Below are positions 61,348 through 64,000 of a stretch of DNA of 64,000 nucleotides, piece by piece. How positions within the stretch are numbered: the first letter of the stretch is position 1; each line of letters begins with the position of its first letter. The stretch is from Dyadobacter pollutisoli (GTDB lineage Bacteria > Bacteroidota > Bacteroidia > Cytophagales > Spirosomataceae). The DNA lies in the NCBI RefSeq assembly GCF_026625565.1, contig NZ_CP112998.1:2730501-2794500 (forward strand), given 5' to 3'. A program made the position numbers and the translations under genes. The notes under the pieces were generated by a model. That model was not told the origin of the DNA, ran no database searches, and was given only the letters and a program-made list of their open reading frames with translations.

Positions 61348-62570
61348 AGTTTATCGATTTGCTTTTGAATGGTTTGCCGGTCAGTTTGCGTCTTGGCGAG
61401 CGCGAGTGCCCGGTGGAAATTCATTTTGGATTTGAAATTATCAATGTCTTTGTAAAGCTCGCCGAGTAATGCGAAGTAAAAACGATTGTCCTTCAAATCC
61501 AGCTTTTCCGCCTCTTCAATTGCCGCCGCTTTTCCATGCACTTTGGAAAGCGCATAAGTGCGGTTGAGCGCAGCAATCGGCGAATATTCCATGTAAAGCA
61601 ATTGATTAAAAAGTTGCAGGATACGCTCCCATTTTTCGGGCGTATCCGCCTTGATCGTATGCCAATAGGCAATGCTAGCTTCAATGTGATATTTTGAAAT
61701 TTGATCGCCCGTAGCAGCATTACTGAGGAAATGCATTCCACGCGAAATCAATTCCGCATTCCAAAGATTTTCGTCCTGCTCGTGATACAATATCATTTCT
61801 CCGTTTTCATTTTTCCGGGCCTCAAATCTGGACGAATAAAAACACATTAAGGCCATTAATGCATTGATAGACGGCTGATTGGTTTGTTCGTTTTCGATCA
61901 GCAGGTAAGTCAGCCGCATTGCTTCCAGGCACAGGTCTTTGCGAACAACCGCGTCCTTACTTTCGGAATAATATCCTTCATTGAAAAGTAAATAAAGTGT
62001 GGTCGCGACGTTTTGCAGGCGGTTGTCAATTTCAGTTGCGCCGGGAAATTCTATCGGCACTTTTTCAAGTCGCAGCTTCTCTTTTGCCCTGAAAAGTCGT
62101 TTGTTAATAAGGTCTTTATTGGTCAAAAAAGCATCGGCAATTTCATCGATCCCAAACCCGCACAGAATGCGTAGTGCAAGTCCTATTTGTGATTCGGGGG
62201 AAATAACCGGGTGGCAAATCGCAAAGAGCATTTGCAGCTGACTGTCGGTAATATGATGCTCCGACCAATCAATTTCGATCTCGGAAATGAGGGAATCATC
62301 TTCGGATATGCGGCCCGCCACCTTATCATTGAAAATAGAATAATGGGTCAGATGATTTTTAGCTTTGTTCTTGGCGACTGCGTAAAGCCAGGCTGTGGGA
62401 TTGGGAGGTAAACCTTTATAGCTCCAAGTTTCGACGGCGGCCAGAAAAGTTTCACTGGCAATATCTTCCGCAATTTCAATGTGCTCAATACCAAAAAGTT
62501 TACAGAGTACAGCTGTAATTTTCCTGTACTCTGTTCTAAACAAATGAGGTATTAATTGCTGAGTTTCCAT
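61344..62570 (-). CDS. ECF42-type RNA polymerase sigma factor with TPR-like C-terminus
   Basis: 408 aa. Sigma region 2 (IASETFLAAVETWSYKGLPP, PTAWLYAVAKNKAKNHLT), region 4-like (SPESQIGLALRILCGFGIDE), then the long C-terminal helical extension (DUF6596/TPR-like; ALNRTYALSKVHGKAAAIEE) that replaces an anti-sigma factor in the ECF41/42 groups. The partner DGPF protein is encoded immediately upstream on the same strand (36-bp gap). Activity is probably set by the C-terminal domain. Overlaps the convergent gene end by 4 bp. Confidence 0.93.
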   Translation of the reverse strand: METQQLIPHLFRTEYRKITAVLCKLFGIEHIEIAEDIASETFLAAVETWSYKGLPPNPTAWLYAVAKNKAKNHLTHYSIFNDKVAGRISEDDSLISEIEIDWSEHHITDSQLQMLFAICHPVISPESQIGLALRILCGFGIDEIADAFLTNKDLINKRLFRAKEKLRLEKVPIEFPGATEIDNRLQNVATTLYLLFNEGYYSESKDAVVRKDLCLEAMRLTYLLIENEQTNQPSINALMALMCFYSSRFEARKNENGEMILYHEQDENLWNAELISRGMHFLSNAATGDQISKYHIEASIAYWHTIKADTPEKWERILQLFNQLLYMEYSPIAALNRTYALSKVHGKAAAIEEAEKLDLKDNRFYFALLGELYKDIDNFKSKMNFHRALALAKTQTDRQTIQKQIDKL

Positions 62571-62605
62571 GTCAGAAATCCTGCGGGGACAGGGACATTT
62601 GTTAC

Positions 62606-62959
62606 TTAGTGGGTTCCGTCTCCTCTGGCGATTTTCCGAACCTCCACGCTATTTCCGTCGCCCTGCAAAACGGGACATCCTTTTGCAAATTCGACGGCCT
62701 CTTCCACCGATTCCGCTTTGACAATAATGTAGCCGCCGATGGTTTCTTTGATGTCGCCAAAAGGTCCGTTGGTCACGACATTATTATGCCAAACTACCCG
62801 GCTATCATCAAAAGGCAGCCCGTTTCCGACTGTGAATTTATTCTGGGCAGCGATTCCGCCGATCCAATCCATTGTTTGTTTCATCCAGATCTGCATCTGT
62901 TCCGGTGAAGCAATTTTACCGCCGTCTTCGTGTCTGAAAATTAACATGAACTCTTCCAT
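62606..62959 (-). CDS. YCII-related (DGPF) domain protein, partner of ECF42 sigma
   Basis: 117 aa. YCII/DGPF fold (FMLIFRHEDGGKIASPEQMQ, TVGNGLPFDD, VEFAKGCPVLQGDGNSVEVRKI). The hallmark D-G-P-F appears as VTNGPFGDIKETIGGY, i.e. Asp replaced by Asn. In ECF42 systems such proteins are the usual regulated gene and neighbour. Small single-domain protein; catalytic role not established. Confidence 0.93.
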   Translation of the reverse strand: MEEFMLIFRHEDGGKIASPEQMQIWMKQTMDWIGGIAAQNKFTVGNGLPFDDSRVVWHNNVVTNGPFGDIKETIGGYIIVKAESVEEAVEFAKGCPVLQGDGNSVEVRKIARGDGTH

Positions 62960-63186
62960 TTTGCTGCTGTTTTAATTGTGAGAATTTGATTAGTGTAATT
63001 TGTACTTCACACTTATATCAAATAGCTTTCTTAAAATAGGACATCAACAGAAAATTATTTATATTTTTTCCCCGCGATCGGAAACCGCGGTACAGGCAGC
63101 CCATCGCAGCCTCAGGTACCCATGTAGTCACCGGCACCGGTGAGGCCTTGCATGCAAAATAGCAAAAAGATTGGCTTGTAGGATTC

Positions 63187-63225
63187 AACAAAAAGGAAGT
63201 CCCATTGCTAAGACTTCCTTTTGTT
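63187..63225 (-). terminator. Terminator of the 156-aa protein gene
   Basis: 11-bp stem (AAAAGGAAGTC 63191-63201 with GACTTCCTTTT 63212-63222), which continues with one bulge to 14 bp, begins 2 bp past the stop at 63227 on the minus strand and is flanked by A/T runs. Confidence 0.7.
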
Positions 63226-63226
63226 C

Positions 63227-63697
63227 TTATTCAGCGATAACGTCCGCTTTCTTCTTGCGGCCTCTCGGTTTGCCGGTGTATTCCGGTTTGGGTTCTGAGC
63301 TGGAAAGTGCCAGTTCGTATCCCACCACACCTTCTTCGTAATTAAATGGAGTAACAGTGAATTTGAATTTGTTATTTTCAAAATCCACTCCGCCTTTTTT
63401 CAAAATCACTTCCAGAGGAATCGTGAATCCACGACCGCTTTTTACCAATGGAAAAGTTCCGGTTGGGTCAGAAGAAGGGATCAGGTAAAGGAATTTCAAA
63501 GTTCTTTTACCCTCTTGGGTACCAATTTTGAAGCTCGTTGTTGCCGCTTCAATTCCTAATTCTTCAAGAGTTTTGGAAGGAAGGACAATTTTTCCGGTGC
63601 CTGAAATGTAACCGGTAAGTTCTACTTTGGGCTGTACTTTCTTAGTGATAGTGCTATTCTCCTCTGGTGAAAAGAATTTAATTGCTTTTGCTTTCAT
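63227..63697 (-). CDS. Small conserved-looking protein, AbrB-like region and AT-hook-like tail
   Basis: 156 aa from the ATG at 63697. The first half has a segment, GYISGTGKIVLPSKTLEELG, whose pattern (G+IVLP, then LEELGI) recalls the AbrB/SpoVT swapped-hairpin DNA-binding fold, but spacing is not convincing. The end, GKPRGRKKKADVIAE, looks like an AT-hook (PRGRKKK). It may bind DNA; family not recognised. Stands alone, terminator just after the stop. Confidence 0.55.
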   Translation of the reverse strand: MKAKAIKFFSPEENSTITKKVQPKVELTGYISGTGKIVLPSKTLEELGIEAATTSFKIGTQEGKRTLKFLYLIPSSDPTGTFPLVKSGRGFTIPLEVILKKGGVDFENNKFKFTVTPFNYEEGVVGYELALSSSEPKPEYTGKPRGRKKKADVIAE

Positions 63698-64000
63698 AAG
63701 ATAATTGATGTAAATCAAGTGGATTATTTTTGTAAAAGTAATCATTATGATTTAACATCAAAATAGTACTTCCGCTACAAACAATTCTCTCAAATAGCTT
63801 TAATCAATATTCAATTTTTTAATTTCAATTTAATGCAAAGAACGTAAATACACAGGTGGTCAATTAATTTCCCTTTTTAAATGGTAAAATTTATCTGACA
63901 GAAATTCGTTGCGTCCTGCTATAATTAAAGTATCGGTATTTACCCATAAGTGACATTTCAACAACCAGCTTGTACGTACCCCAGTCGTATTTACACTCAG
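63698..64000. other. Right-end region with no gene
   Basis: 303 bp upstream of the 156-aa protein gene to the window edge; AT-rich. No ORF of note, no clear promoter with the correct -33/-7 spacing, and no repeat. Confidence 0.5.

Overview
The window reads as chromosome of a Cytophagales member of the Bacteroidota, most like Dyadobacter/Spirosomaceae. Evidence: several secreted proteins end in type IX secretion (T9SS) type A sorting domains (YPNP motif plus a conserved tail); there is a propeller-type sensor kinase with a LytTR regulator, a GLPGLI protein paired with a carboxypeptidase-regulatory-like TonB/outer-membrane barrel, an ECF sigma factor with an anti-sigma-like partner, and promoters of the TAnnTTTG type instead of TATAAT. 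Genus is an inference from gene content. No rRNA, tRNA, CRISPR, transposase or phage block was seen.

Layout. 1-332: start of a LacI-family regulator running off the left edge. 0.5-5 kb: a small lipoprotein and a propeller histidine kinase/LytTR pair. 5.1-8.2 kb: two TetR switches in tandem, each with its own operator family, controlling an SDR oxidoreductase and a thioredoxin-reductase-like flavoprotein. 8.2-10.4 kb: THUMP methyltransferase, small hydrophilic protein, lipoprotein. 10.4-14.5 kb: glgX-treZ operon for alpha-glucan/trehalose metabolism. 14.6-22.1 kb: a signalling block (REC-PAS kinase, CHASE3 hybrid kinase with three receivers, single receiver, CheR, CheB) with no flagellar or CheA/CheW genes. 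22.2-27.5 kb: DUF983 protein, AraC regulator divergent from a dihaem peroxidase and a purple acid phosphatase.

27.5-38.3 kb is an accessory region of large secreted proteins: an M4-type metallopeptidase with a separate signal-peptide-plus-sorting-domain protein, a tail-fibre/S74 protein, two short sorting-module proteins and an 808-aa leucine-rich solenoid. 38.4-43.5 kb: lipoprotein, a UbiA-type polyprenyl-phosphate phosphoribosyltransferase convergent with a four-gene run (ECF sigma, anti-sigma/barrel, GT-C-like membrane protein, HAD phosphatase). 43.5-49.7 kb: PepSY-like lipoprotein, MscS channel, AI-2E family exporter, NarL regulator, a lipoprotein gene with an early amber codon, dihaem cytochrome c, lipoprotein. 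49.8-58.9 kb: AraC regulator with a direct-repeat site and FAD oxidase, then an OmpR/kinase pair and GLPGLI/outer membrane barrel genes sharing a TTTAACACT repeat array. 59-64 kb: GAF/cyclase-like protein, ECF42-type sigma factor with its DGPF partner, and a small conserved protein.

The best candidates for new biology are the split T9SS cargo (secreted protease and orphan sorting domain), the ECF-sigma operon facing the polyprenyl-phosphoribose synthase, and several well-resolved but uncharacterised operator families.
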